This document shows, piece by piece, positions 11,459 to 23,300 of a stretch of 64,000 nucleotides of DNA; the first letter of the stretch is position 1, and every line of letters begins with the position of its first letter. The DNA is from Zingiber officinale. Lineage: Eukaryota; Streptophyta; Magnoliopsida; Zingiberales; Zingiberaceae. The notes under the pieces are model-generated. The model did no database searches and was not told where the DNA came from. It was given only the letters and a program-made list of their open reading frames with translations. The translations under genes and the position numbers were made by a program. Where the stretch lies: the NCBI RefSeq assembly GCF_018446385.1, contig NC_055996.1:127520532-127584531 (forward strand). Direction: 5' to 3'.

Positions 11459-13583
11459 GGAGGGTTAGAGGTGGAGCCTAACAACAACTGACAAGAAGAT
11501 CTTCTACTGCTTGCTCTACTGCTCTGCGCTCCTGCGACGCTAACGAAGCTCCGACAACGCACTTTTACCTTTTCGGTTTATTCCTTTGTCGGTATTGCTT
11601 TTATTTTCATCAGCATTTCAACACTTAGTTTGTAATAATTTTTGAACTGCTAGTGATTGCCCACCGAAAGCACTCAACGAGTGCGGGCCTTGGAGTAGAA
11701 GTCGACACAAGCTTCGAACCAAGTAAAATTGGTCTGTGTTAGCATTGCTTACTTTTTCCGGTGCGCTTAACTCTTTTCGAAAGAATTTTGGTAATCGATA
11801 TTCACCCCCCTCTATCGAAACATCACTATCCAACAACTTCTTCACCGCTGTCATCATTGCCACCATCATCTTCGCCATCATCACCTCTTGTGTGGGGTCA
11901 TCCACGCTGTCTAGTGGCAATCGACCCTCTAGCCCACCAACTCTTTCTCTCTCTCGCTTCTCTAAACTAACATCCCATGCAAACTCGCTCCAAAAATGTC
12001 ATCTATAAACCCAATCCAAAGTATCTTCTTCATACTAGTCTTCCACAACCTTGTGAACCCTCCTCTGCCACGCAGGCGCTCAAAGATCCGAATTGGGTAC
12101 AGGCCATGCATGAAGAGTATGATGCTCTTCTCTGTAATCAGACTTGGATTCTTGTTCCACCTTCGCCAGACCAAAATCTTGTAGGTAATAAGTGAGTGTT
12201 TTGCATTAAGCGTAATTTTGATGACTCAATTGATCAGTATAAGGCTCGTCTTGTTGCCAAGGATTTTCATCAGCACCCTAATGTTGACTTTCATGATACA
12301 TTCAGCTCTGCTATTAATCCAATAACAATGCGCATTGTTCTTAGTTTGGCTGTGAATCGGAGGTGGTGTCTTCGCCAACTTAATGTAAGCAATGAGTTTC
12401 TTAATGGTCATCTTGTAGAGGAGATTTATATGGTGCAACCTTCGGGTATGCGTAGTGCTGAGTTTCCGGATCATGTGTGTCATTTGCATAAGGCGCTTTA
12501 TGGCCTGAAGCAGGCTTCGCGCACTTGGTATTTGGAGTTTCGCGCTTTCTTGTTCTCTCTTGGCTTTATCGCATCCCGAGCTAATACCTCCTTATTTGTT
12601 TATTCTCGGGATGATAGTGTTATCTATTTCCTTATATATATTGATGATCTAATCATTACAGAGAGTGATGTTTCTTCTGTTGACGTTATAGTATGTAAAC
12701 TTCATGTAAAATTTACGATTAAGGATCTTGGGGCTCTTTCCCTCTTCTGTGGTATTGAAGTTCGCCCAACCTCCAATGGTCTTCTCTTGTCTCAGCAAAA
12801 GTATGTCACTGATCTTCTCTCCAAACACAACATGCTTGATTCCAAGCCGGTCTCCACTCCTATTGTTGTTGGCCCTCATCTTACTTTGCATGATGGGTCT
12901 TCATCTTTTGATACAACTAAGTTCCGATAAGTGGTTGGAGGCTTACAACATCTCCGTATGACTCATCCTGATATTTCCTTTGTGGCCAACAAGCTTTCAC
13001 AGTTTATGCATGCTCCTTCAGAGACGCATTGGGGTGTTGTGAAGTGTCTACTTCGGTATCTCAATGGTACTAAGGATCTTGGCATTCGTCTTCTTGCGGA
13101 TGCACCTTTTACTCTTCATGGTTTCTCCGATGCAGACTGGGCAGGAGATCCAGATGATCGATGTTCTACGGGTGCATTTATTATTTTTCTAGGTGCTAAT
13201 CCGATTTCTTGGAAATCTACCAAACAACGCAGGGTTGCACGCTCTTCGATTGAGAATATCGTGTCATTGCCTCTGCAGCAACTAAGATCTAATGGATTAA
13301 GTCACTTTTGACAGATCTACTTCTTTCGGTTACCACGCCTGCCGTGCTTTTTACTGATAATTTGGATGTCACGTATCTTTCAGCTAATCCTATTTTTCAC
13401 TCTCGGATGAAGCATCTAACTATTGACTATCACTTTGTTCGTGATCTGGTGCAGACCTCCGAACTACGAGTTACTCATATTTCTGCTGAGGATCAGTTGA
13501 GTGATGCGCTTACAAAGTCGCTTTCTTGACCACGATTGTTTGCTATTTGCAGCAAGATTGATGTCATTTCTGGGGCACCATCT

Positions 13584-13593
13584 TGAGAGGGCG
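13584..13593 (+). other. Polypurine tract of the Ale-like element
   Basis: The purine-rich stretch TTGAGAGGGCG immediately precedes the 3' LTR, as in copia elements. Confidence 0.75.
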
Positions 13594-13818
13594 TATTAGG
13601 AAATAATTATTATAAGTAAATAGTTATTTATTTCCTAATTATTAGGGAATAATTATTATTAGAAAATAGTTATTTGTTTCCTAGTTACTAGAGAATAATT
13701 ATTATTAGGAAATACTTATTGTTTTCCTAATTTATGCATTTTCCTATTTTCACTTGTAATGATATTTATATATACCATATGCTATCATTAATAATATGTG
13801 TGAATTCTATCGTCAATA
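13594..13818 (+). repeat. 3' LTR of the Ale-like copia element
   Basis: 225 bp, same length and ends as 230-454, followed directly by the GATAA target duplication (13819-13823). Confidence 0.92.
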
Positions 13819-14310
13819 GATAATCTCTTTAGCCACTCAACTAAAGTGGCAAATATTTTAGCTTAATGTCAAATCGGAATTTCTTAATGGCTACTTAGAA
13901 GAAGAAGTCTATGTTGCACAATCGACTGACTGCATCAAGTGGGAGCAAGAAAGAAAGGTGTTGAAGTTGAAGAAAGCTCTCTATGGCTTGAAGCAAGCAC
14001 CGAGAGCATGGGATTCAAGAATTGATGCATACTTCAAAGAAAATGACTTTATGCAATGCCCTTATAGGCATGTTCTTAATTAAGAGCAGATAATGATAAA
14101 TCTTATTGGTATCCTAATATGTAGATGATCTAATCTTGACAAGAAGTTTATCTCAAATGATAAAACCTTTTAAGAAAGTTATGGCAAAAGTATTTGATAT
14201 GACCGATATGGGACTTATGTCCTACTTTCTCGGTTTGGAGATGAAACAAGGAGTTGATGACATATTTATGACTCAAGAATAATATGCAAAGGAGGTCCTC
14301 AAGAAAAATG
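13819..14310 (+). mobile_element. Ty1/copia fossil, right part of split reverse-transcriptase region
   Basis: Continues the protein similarity that stops at 229: motifs [28 protein letters not shown] and FLGLEMKQG of a Tork-like copia reverse transcriptase. Similarity fades near 14310 without RNase H or LTR, so the outer fossil is truncated. It is decayed with multiple breaks. Confidence 0.85.
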
Positions 14311-16430
14311 AGATTTGTTGTTGGTTAACTGAAAAATAAAAAAAGTAAGGAAAGAAAGAGGACCGTTGCTCTTAAGAAAAGGAAGAAGAAATGAGATTTG
14401 CTGTTGAAGAAGAAGAAGAAGAAGAAGAGAATAAGATACAGTTGAGAAGAAAAAAATTAAGAAGGAAGGAGAATATAAGAAAAGTAAGTCGGTGTGTAGA
14501 GGCTTGCACGCGAGGAGGTAGGAATGAAGTTGCATTGTGGAAGAAAATAAAAAGAAAAGAGGGGAGAAATTTTTTTTCAAAAATTCCTTAACTCGTTTTA
14601 ACCGATTCAATCGATTTAATCCAAATCAACTTAGTTCAGTTAAAATTTAACTAATTCAAATCTAAATAACCCTAATTATAACCAATATAATCCTTATTTT
14701 TTGACCTTTGTTTGACACAATCCAATTTTAAATCAACACATTCACTTCACTTCATCTTTAATAATTCAATTTATTTGTTTATCTATTTTATTTTTTTAAA
14801 AAAATCAATACTTAAATGTATGACCCAGTGTATAGGGATATACATTAGTATTGAACCACTTTAGGGTTGAGCTAAACCTAAGACTGTCCCTATGTGGCTC
14901 TGTCTCTTTACTTGTAGTTGATATTGTTAGGACCAAAAGAATTCATATATCTCTATAATGATATGATATTATTCACTTTGGGTCTAAGTCTTCATGAATT
15001 TATTTTTTAGCTCTATCTAAAAAGTCTCGTACCAATAGAAATATCTTCTATCTTTTAAATCCATGATTTTTTTTTCATGTATTTTTAATATGAAATTTTG
15101 ATTGTAGTCTCAAGAGATATCACCATATATCAAATAAATGAGTATAGATGAATGTTGCAAATACAACTCAATTAACTCTAGCAATTCAAAAATATCCTAA
15201 ATACTCTTATTGATGAAGATTATCATCCACAATTATCGTTAGAGCCTTAAAATCATCCAATATGTAATAGAAAATATAGACGACCCTCGTGAGTTGACGC
15301 GGTTAGTATCTACATAAGTATTAGCTTCAAGAGGTTTTGAGATTAATTTTTAACGGATATAAAATGTTTCGTTGAGTGTCTGATCTCTCTGTACAAAGGC
15401 CGCTTGAGATGAACAATATCATTCCAATAGAAAACAAAAATGATTCTCAAGACACTAACGATGTAAGTATTTCATCGAGTAATGAACTTAAATGCATCGA
15501 TCATTGGTCATGAATGTTAAGGATCTCTTACTCATGAAACTTCTTGTTGGTCTACACTCCCATAAGTCCTTCAATGCTCCATCGATATAAACATTGGAGG
15601 ATTGAAAGTGTTATCGGTCTAGAAGAAGTGGGCTCCTTCCAACCGACACCATATTGGCCAAGATTGCGAGTCAGCTCATGCGCCCCCAATGACAAATTAC
15701 TTACTATTAGATAAATATTAGACAGGTTTAAGATTTTTTTTAAAATTTTCATGAAATAAAATGACCAATTTAAATCTTATTGTGAATATCTTAATATTGT
15801 TTACTTTTACAGTGATAAAAAAAATTCCTAATGAAATGTTTGGACAAACAACTCATAGTTAAACAAGAGATTGCAGAGGATCAGGATTAGAATTTAAATT
15901 TCACTATAGACAAATATTTCGAAGGACAGCCCTTGAATGTATAAGTTATGATTCAGAAAGAAGGTCATTTATCTTTAGGATTAGTCAGCTCCAACACTTA
16001 TTATCAAAAATAAAAATTTAGGGATCATGTGGAGACATAGTGATATTTCAAATGCCTCTTTTATATATACATAAAAAAATCATCATTATGAAAAGTTGTG
16101 CTCCTATTTTATATGAGTAAGCTTAATAGACTAATCGTCAAACTTGTCTTAGTTGTTTTTGCAGTCAAACCCATATATAATTAAAGAGGAGGCTGTTGAT
16201 TGCTTTTCTTTTGAGCTCAGCAGTGACCTTTCCATCTTTTTTAAACAACGAAAGACATGATCCAGACAAAATTAGTTGAATACATAATGTGGTTGGGTGG
16301 GTCATCTCTGTTCCAAGCTCGAACAAACCGATACAAAATACTTTTCAAAAGTTTTGGATGAAGTCGCTGCATCATTAATTTGCCTGTTTGGACCACTAAT
16401 CAAAAAAACACAAAAGTTGTTGATGTTGCC
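14311..16430. other. Intergenic, no gene seen
   Basis: AT-rich sequence with a (GAA)n run at 14406-14429. No reading frame with recognisable protein similarity, no RNA gene and no terminal repeats found. Confidence 0.6.
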
Positions 16431-16434
16431 TCCG

Positions 16435-16625
16435 GGACAATAGTACCGTCCTCCTCTAGCGGTAAAAGACAGGGCGGTTAACCCCTATGCAACGAGGATT
16501 CGACTCTCTCTCGTATGACATATCATAGTCTACAGTGCTCAAAGCAGTCGCTATGTCAAAACACTCTTGTGTTTTTAGATTTATCTGATGATAAGGGAAA
16601 GGCCGTCCGCCTTAAAAATTAATTG
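16435..16625 (+). mobile_element. Possible tRNA-derived SINE
   Basis: CTCTAGCGGTAAAAGACAGG resembles a pol III A box, and GAGGATTCGACTCTC about 40 bp later resembles a B box. A tRNA-unrelated tail follows. I could not find a target duplication, so this is a tentative call; it could also be a decayed tRNA pseudogene. Confidence 0.4.
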
Positions 16626-16629
16626 GACC

Positions 16630-17382
16630 GAAAGTTTAAATAGATGATTACAAAAAACAACAAAAAAAAAAAACACTTGTTACACTCCTGTTTGTTTGTT
16701 TCGGCAATTAACCATTGAAGGTGGACCTTCAATATAGCAACTGCTGTGAGGTTCTGAGAGAGCATGGCCACACGGACGAGGGAGACACTGCCGGATGGTA
16801 GACATGGCCTCTACTTGCCAGTGAAAAAAGACATTGAGCTTACTCACTGTACAAGAGAGTGGAGCATACAGTTTACCAAATATGCCTTTGCTGTTAATCA
16901 GAATAGAATCGCTCACTGAAATCACAGTATGAGAAGTACGAGTTTGACAGACGTGATGTAGAATTGCTGTTGCTCGTCCTAACGGGCACATCTTGGCAGA
17001 AGAGAACATGACTTAGGGTCCAAGGTATAAATATATAACCCAAAACATTAAATCAGATAAAAGACACCAAGAAAATGAGGGGGAAAAAAATATCGTAAGA
17101 TTCACATATCAGAATTTCTCATTTTAACATGTTTGTGGCCTAATGTCCATCGTGATGGAAAAGAGAATTTCATATCATCAGCTAATCTAACACCTCAGCC
17201 AAGAAAAATTCATACCCTTCCATCAACAAAAACAACTAATAGAACATTGTAAGTGCTCCGTCGTCAATCAACTAAAGCAAATATATACTTACAGAGCAAA
17301 ACATGTTGCAACAAGACCCAAAACCCCTTGTGATCCTAGACATCAATAGACTTCCCTTGTGAGGACCGAATACACATCGCCG
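16630..17382. other. Intergenic / 3' flank of the U2B'' gene
   Basis: No gene recognised. About 17230-17382 probably holds the 3' untranslated region of the minus-strand U2B'' gene. A 109-residue minus-strand frame at 16680-17009 has no recognisable similarity. Confidence 0.5.
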
Positions 17383-20300
17383 TCATTTCTTTGCATAGGT
17401 GATGGCCATAGGGTTTTGGGGAGTGATCTTGAAACCTTGGAGAGCTTGCATTGCGATGGAGGACTGCACGTCATCAGAAAACTCCACAAAGGCAATACCA
17501 GGCTTGGCTTCGATCATCCGAACTTCAGTGAAACCTGGGTACTGCTGGAAAAGGATCTCGAGCACCATCTTTGTTGTTTCGTGTGGCAAATTCTGGATGA
17601 AAAGGATGTTGTTTGGAGCAGCAGCAGGCTCCTGAGAACCGGGCTTGGCTTGACGGGGAACTTGAGAACACTGCAACAATAAGATAATTATCGTTTAGAA
17701 AGTGAACCACCCATGGTGAATATCCCTCTAGCTTCAGAAGGCTATATATTCAGAAGAATGCTTTCAAATTTTAATTGGTGCAAGATGTGCTGCCATTATG
17801 CACAAAAGTTATTTTTTAGATGAAAGATGGATTCAGAAATAGAATAATAACAAAAAAAAAAACATGCACAATACAAACAGCAAAAAAAAAAGAACAATTT
17901 AGTCAACCATGAAATCTCAACTTGGTGTTACGTGTTATCACTTTAGAGCATGCCAGTTGGGAAGAAAGAACAATGAGGGAGAAGAAAGATAAGAGAGAAA
18001 AGGAGGATTTCCCTTGTTTAAGAATGGAATTGACAAGGTAAGAGAACAGATATTCGTAGGTGATGAAATAAAATGCAAATAGAACATGAATAAGCAGTTT
18101 AATTTGATTGAAACAATAACTGCTTGCAAGTCAAAATGCAGGCAGTCCTTTATTGGCATCCAGACAAGAAATATACTCTCTATCAATATCCATTCTTCCG
18201 ACAGCTTTCTTCTCTCCTTTCCCTTACTAAAAAACTTTCAAAGAGATGGGAGTTTGAAACATGTTTCTTTTAATTGTCAACATAAAGGAGATCAAAGTGC
18301 ATGAAAATAATTAGAGTGACAGGCTCATGTTAACTCTGAAAATAAGCAGGAAAGCAACTTTCACTCAGTTGGATGGCTAATGGAAATAATAAAATTGAAC
18401 AAAAATTAATATTAAATATGATCATCAAAGTAATAGAAATAGATTATTGTCTATTTGAAAGACAGATTAAACTTTTTGACTTTCTATCAAATCATTTTAA
18501 TATTTCAGTCTTCAACCGTGATTAACTTTACACTCCACTTCAAGTCTTTATATGCATTTCTTCTTGTGAATATATATCAAACAATTTAGGTTGTTCCAGT
18601 TCCAGCTTCCTTTTTTTCTCTGCTTTCTAGAATTGACTGGTAAAAGTTTCTGTATCAATCAAGAAAGAAGATCCAGCTTGACTATGATGGGATGCAAAAT
18701 CATGAAGAATAATTGTATTCATAGCTTATCCATCACATATACTTCTGGGATAATAATTTTCTTTTGTTCTTATAGGCAGCAAAATGTGAAACCGTTGCCT
18801 CAGCGACCCCCTCAGGTAGCCCCCGCTGTCTAAAATGGAGGTAAATCACGGAGGACTTCGTCCAACAACAGTAGTGCATGCAAGGAGGGGTTGAGGCAAC
18901 CCGTGGAGCATTCCGCACCTGCTCGGAATCGACCCGGGCTTATTAGCAATAACACCCTTGCATGAACTGCGCTAGCCCGTGGGGCCTTCTTTCGTTCTTA
19001 TAGATATAGTGGTGAGTGATTTTTTTCTGTTATTTTTAGTTTAATTTTATGCCTTAAAGAGGAGTCTAGGGAATCTAATTTTGTTTATAAATATTTGGTT
19101 GGATAGATTAATTATGTCAAGAAAGTTGGATTGTAATAATTTACTTACCCGCTAAATGCACCAAATCCATGGTGATGGGATACATAATCGATCACAATCT
19201 TAAAGATGCAGTACACAGGTCTTGGTCATCGCGTGTACAATGCAGACTAAGAAACAGCTAGGAGTAGAAAAGTATAGTCATATGACAACGATCAGATTAC
19301 CATATAGCATAATTACAAAACTAAACAATATATTCCTATGGTACACGCTTTTCTTATATGTTTTTTTGTTGTTGTGGTGGTGGTGGTGGTGAAAATACAG
19401 TATTTTTTTAAGAAAAAAATGAATTTAATAAATAAAATTGAACTTACAGGCATCCCTCCATTAGTTTGTGCAGATTGTTGTGCCTCCTCAGCTCGACGTT
19501 TCTTTTCAGCGGCTAAAGAATGAAATGATATATTATGTTCATGACACAAAACTAATAATGCTATCAGAAAGATTTCCAACAAAGCTGAATCTTGAAAAAC
19601 AATAATCATTAAAATATTTAGTAAATCCAAAATTATTAGGTGGCAAGCTTTAATTTATTAGACATGCAACATATTAACATAATGCCCCAACTATGTGAGA
19701 TCAGTGTCATTAGAAAACCTGATGCCCATAATAGGGCTAAAGAAGAGAAGAATAGTTTTAAGCTACCATATCAGGGATGCAACCATAACTACAAGGAGTT
19801 ACAACACTTGGATGTTAAGTGGGATCTGGTGGCGACTATGTAACCAAGAATTCAGGCATATGTAAAATGATAGCTGTCTAGTGATCATATATAAACTTTA
19901 AACCTTGGGAAATTTATCAAATGCTCATACTATTTAATTGATGAAAATTATGCTAATAAATTCCAGCTATATATAAATCAATGAGTAGAGATGGCAATGG
20001 GTCAGGTAGTCACAATGTGCTTTACTAACTGAACCTGCAACTATTTAACTAATCGAGTACATGACCTATGAAATTCTCTCATTAAATCATAAAATCGAAA
20101 CTCATGTCCACCTATTTAACTAAATGAGCATGCCAGAAATCCAAACCCGCCATAAAATGAGTAGGTAGTTACCTAGACATCAAATATCATAAATACAATT
20201 AATAAAAAGAAAGACCAATATAAGTTATTAATAATATGAACAACATTGAATAATGCCCACAAATAAGATAAGTATAATTTTAATATGACAAATATTATCA

Positions 20301-23300
20301 CATATTAACAATTTATACGTTAAACTTACTATTAACAATTCAAATAAATAAATATTACATGTATTTCTATTTGTAGGTACTTGCAGGTACCTAAATACGC
20401 CCAACTATCAGTAAATACCCACTACATTAACACCCAAACTCAATCCGTCATGATAAACAGATACCCAAAAGTAGACGCATTTTACTTGGGTACCTACGGA
20501 TACCCAATTCAATGGGTACCCATTGTCATCCCTATCAATGAGAGACTACACTTTAAATCATTGTAGCTTTGATGAGGATAGGATCATCTAATAATCTTCA
20601 TTTAGCAAAGACATAACGTCCAATAGGCATAAGATATGTGCCCATTAATAAAGGACAACAAGGTGAACACTCCCCAAGGCATATTACTTCTCTCTCAACC
20701 TTATTTTTTTTAACTTTGCTCAAAGTGGGACTCATCTGTAACCAGCGGCCAACCATTATACAGGATAGGATCCTCAGTTCGGTCACTATCCTAAAGACCT
20801 CTTCCAGAACATTTGGAACAAGAAGAGCGCCCTGGAGTTGTTCCTACACAATCTGATCAATTCACCCATAAGGAACATTTCAACTGGGGCTTACAACCCA
20901 TCATTTAGTGTTCATTGTTTAATATATCAATCAACAAGTTTGAGATTGTCAAACCTCAGATAAATATATATATTATTTATCAACTTGTTTCTGGATATTC
21001 AAGTCCTGTCAGTCTAAAAACTTACTTATTTATCACAAATCTCATGAATTGAGTCTGTGTTATATATCAACCTTGTTGCCCAGTTTATCATGTCCATCGC
21101 AGATAAGTTCTTTTGATGCTTCACGTGGCACCAAAGATATCATCAAACATGATGATCTTTGATCATCTCTAATGTCGAATTTAAATTCTTATTAACATCA
21201 CACTCATTTTCTCACCTCCCGTTCCCTCATTTATAGCCTCACTCTCTATTTATCATTAACAACATGCCACACTTTTACATGCTAAATAAGTTACATTGTC
21301 AATGAGAACCTAAGAAATAGTTATATTTGGTCTGCAATGCATAGTCCACACTCCACAGGACATCAAATTTTCACAATAACTAAAGAGAGGGTCTACCTTT
21401 TTCCTCTTGCTTCTTCTTCTTTTCTCTTGGAACAAATGTTCCGTCCTCTTTTGCAACACAATCAGATTTTGATTTTGCATATTGAATTCTCTGCGCCAAA
21501 TATTATTAGTGAATATCTATTAATCAAATTCTTCATGGCTAATTGTTGAATATATCACATACTTTGCTGTTTTAACAAAGCTATCACGAACATTTAAAAT
21601 TAACTAATTTATCACATTCTTTGTTAAAGCATAATGAACTTATCACGCATTTAGAAATCTGTCAATCAATTATTAGCCTCAAAGACTTTTTATTTAGAAA
21701 TCACTAATTAGATGAGTCAACTTATCTAATCATCAATTTATCCTTCCTTCAAAGCATGCTCAGGCTCTTTTTAGCTTTTCTTCAATAGTTGTTCTTGTCA
21801 GATAGCTTGCTTCCAACTCTTCTACTCTATTAAAACCAAACATTGACATTTTTTATTTAAAGAATAAATAAACATGAATTTGAATTATAAAATGATCTTG
21901 GCGCCTTGGCGCAACGGTAAAGTTGTTGCCATGTGACCAAAAGGTCACGGGTTCGAATCCTGGAAACAGCCTCTTGCAAAAAGCGGGTAAGGCTGCGTAC
22001 AATGGATCCTTCCCCGGGACCCCGCATGACGGGAGCTTCGTGCACCGGACTACCCTTTTTGAATTAGAAAATGATCTTGAAGTGGAATGATTTAACAACC
22101 ACTGATTTTTTTGGCTAGGTTGTCAACTTCCTCTTCTGCAATCCTCATAACCACTCTTTCTGCAAGCAACCTCCCTCTCAAGAGTCCATACTCCTCATAC
22201 CATCATCCTCTGTTTTCTCTACAGCAAAATCTCTATTAATAATTACCAATGTTGCATTCTACTCTAATGAAAGGATTTGGTCGTTCGTATTCCCGTTGCG
22301 CGATCCAATTTAGATGAAATGAGCGGTATGCTCTAGAGGAAACTTTGATAGAAAAACCTAAACATGGAGGTACGACCAAAAGGAAGAAAAAGAAACACAT
22401 AGGAGAATGATTAATGAAAGTTGCAAGTGGTTTCTCGGTTCCTTTTTTGGCTCTAAGTTGTTGCGCGGTTTGGTTTATAATGCAGTTGTTCTTCTAGCTT
22501 CTTCAATCTGCGACAACTACAAGACGTAGAGGTGAAGAATGTCGCAGTAGTGTTGCTTATGAAAGAGGATCATTTTAGGATAGCTATTTGTATGGAATCA
22601 AAAAGCTTCATTAAAAAAAGCTGGTGATAAAAAAGATCCATGAGGCTACATTGACACTGCCTTGGTTGGCCCTGTGGGTGGCCAAGAGAAGCGTGCAAGG
22701 TGCTCAACTACGAGTTGCCAATGGGGATGAGGCCTGAGGGTGTTGAACAAAGTGTGGGCTCCAGGGAGGGACTAGTACTATCAAGGTGACAATGATGAAG
22801 GCAAGTTAGGGTGTCAAAGACAAAGACGAATGGCAAGGAAGAGGTACCATACGCGATGAGGAGGTGATGTTAAAGGTCATGTGGTATCTACATTGGATAA
22901 GATGATGTAACGGTAAGTAGATATACCATCAAATAATAGAACTTTCAAACCACGTGATAAATTTGTTACATTTAAATAAAGTACATGATATATTTTTAAA
23001 TTTTAATAGTTCGTGATAGATTTGTTAAAACACAAAGTATGTGATAGATTGATTACAACACGTAAAGTACATGATAGGTTCAGCAATCAACCCAATTCTT
23101 AATTTTTAAAATGTACATGACAGTACCAAACAAGACTAGTACACAATTAAATCACCGACATGATAATATCACAAAGTATTCTCTTATCTAAGAGACTAAA
23201 AAAATCCTACTTTGGAAACAAAAATAGCAACATAAATTTCCAAAAACTCACCATTGGTTTATCATAGAATGGGAATCTTTGCATTTGTCGTACCGCATTA

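Larger units (their letters stand above)
3056..11835 (+). mobile_element. Non-autonomous copia-like LTR element (LARD-type) with gag-like gene only
   Basis: LTRs at 3056-4196 and 10614-11835 run TGTTGG...CCAACA and are flanked by the duplicated target ACTTC (3051-3055 and 11836-11840). A primer-binding site TGGTATCAAAGC (4199-4210) and a polypurine tract (10601-10612) are present. The interior holds one gag-like reading frame (4617-5633), a 2-kb AT-rich repeat array and long AT-rich non-coding sequence. I find no protease, integrase, reverse transcriptase or RNase H, so it would depend on a partner for movement. The structure resembles large retrotransposon derivatives, perhaps of the SIRE/Maximus branch given the two purine tracts (inference). 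The LTRs differ by about 4-5% by eye over sampled stretches, so it is somewhat younger than its host element. The structural ends look whole. Confidence 0.88.
10614..11835 (+). repeat. 3' LTR of the non-autonomous element (1222 bp)
   Basis: Aligns with 3056-4196. It has one extra 41-bp hairpin unit and a longer GC-rich stretch (about 11315-11450). The sequence TATAAAA at 11452-11458, followed by GGAGGG, looks like the promoter TATA box of the LTR. Confidence 0.92.
230..13818 (+). mobile_element. Ty1/copia LTR retrotransposon (Ale/Retrofit-like), broken and split by another element
   Basis: Parts in order: 5' LTR 230-454; primer-binding site from 455; gag-like region about 990-1256; CCHC zinc knuckle 1464-1505; protease-like region about 1636-1770 (motif DSGTSHH); GAG-pre-integrase motif LWHSRLGH near 2041; integrase about 2200-3050 (motif TDNGGEF). 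After the inserted element come reverse transcriptase about 12064-12930 (motifs LYGLKQA and YIDDL) and RNase H about 13120-13530 (motif SDADWAGDPDDR), then a purine tract and 3' LTR 13594-13818. Integrase before reverse transcriptase is the copia order. The reverse transcriptase resembles the Ale/Retrofit branch. The element is broken by several changes besides the 8.8-kb insertion. The two LTRs differ at about 13 of 225 positions by hand count (about 6%), suggesting roughly two million years at commonly used plant rates. Confidence 0.9.

Noticed and set aside
14299-14610. 103-residue minus-strand Leu/Phe-rich frame
   Set aside because: Arises from a (GAA)n run and purine-rich sequence read in reverse.
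18766-19003. Exon of U2B'' in a short open frame (18733-18918)
   Set aside because: The segment is a SINE with a perfect target duplication, and the exon chain joins in phase without it.
21901-22058. tRNA gene
   Set aside because: The A and B boxes are present but there is no cloverleaf, and the sequence continues into the Au SINE body with flanking duplications.
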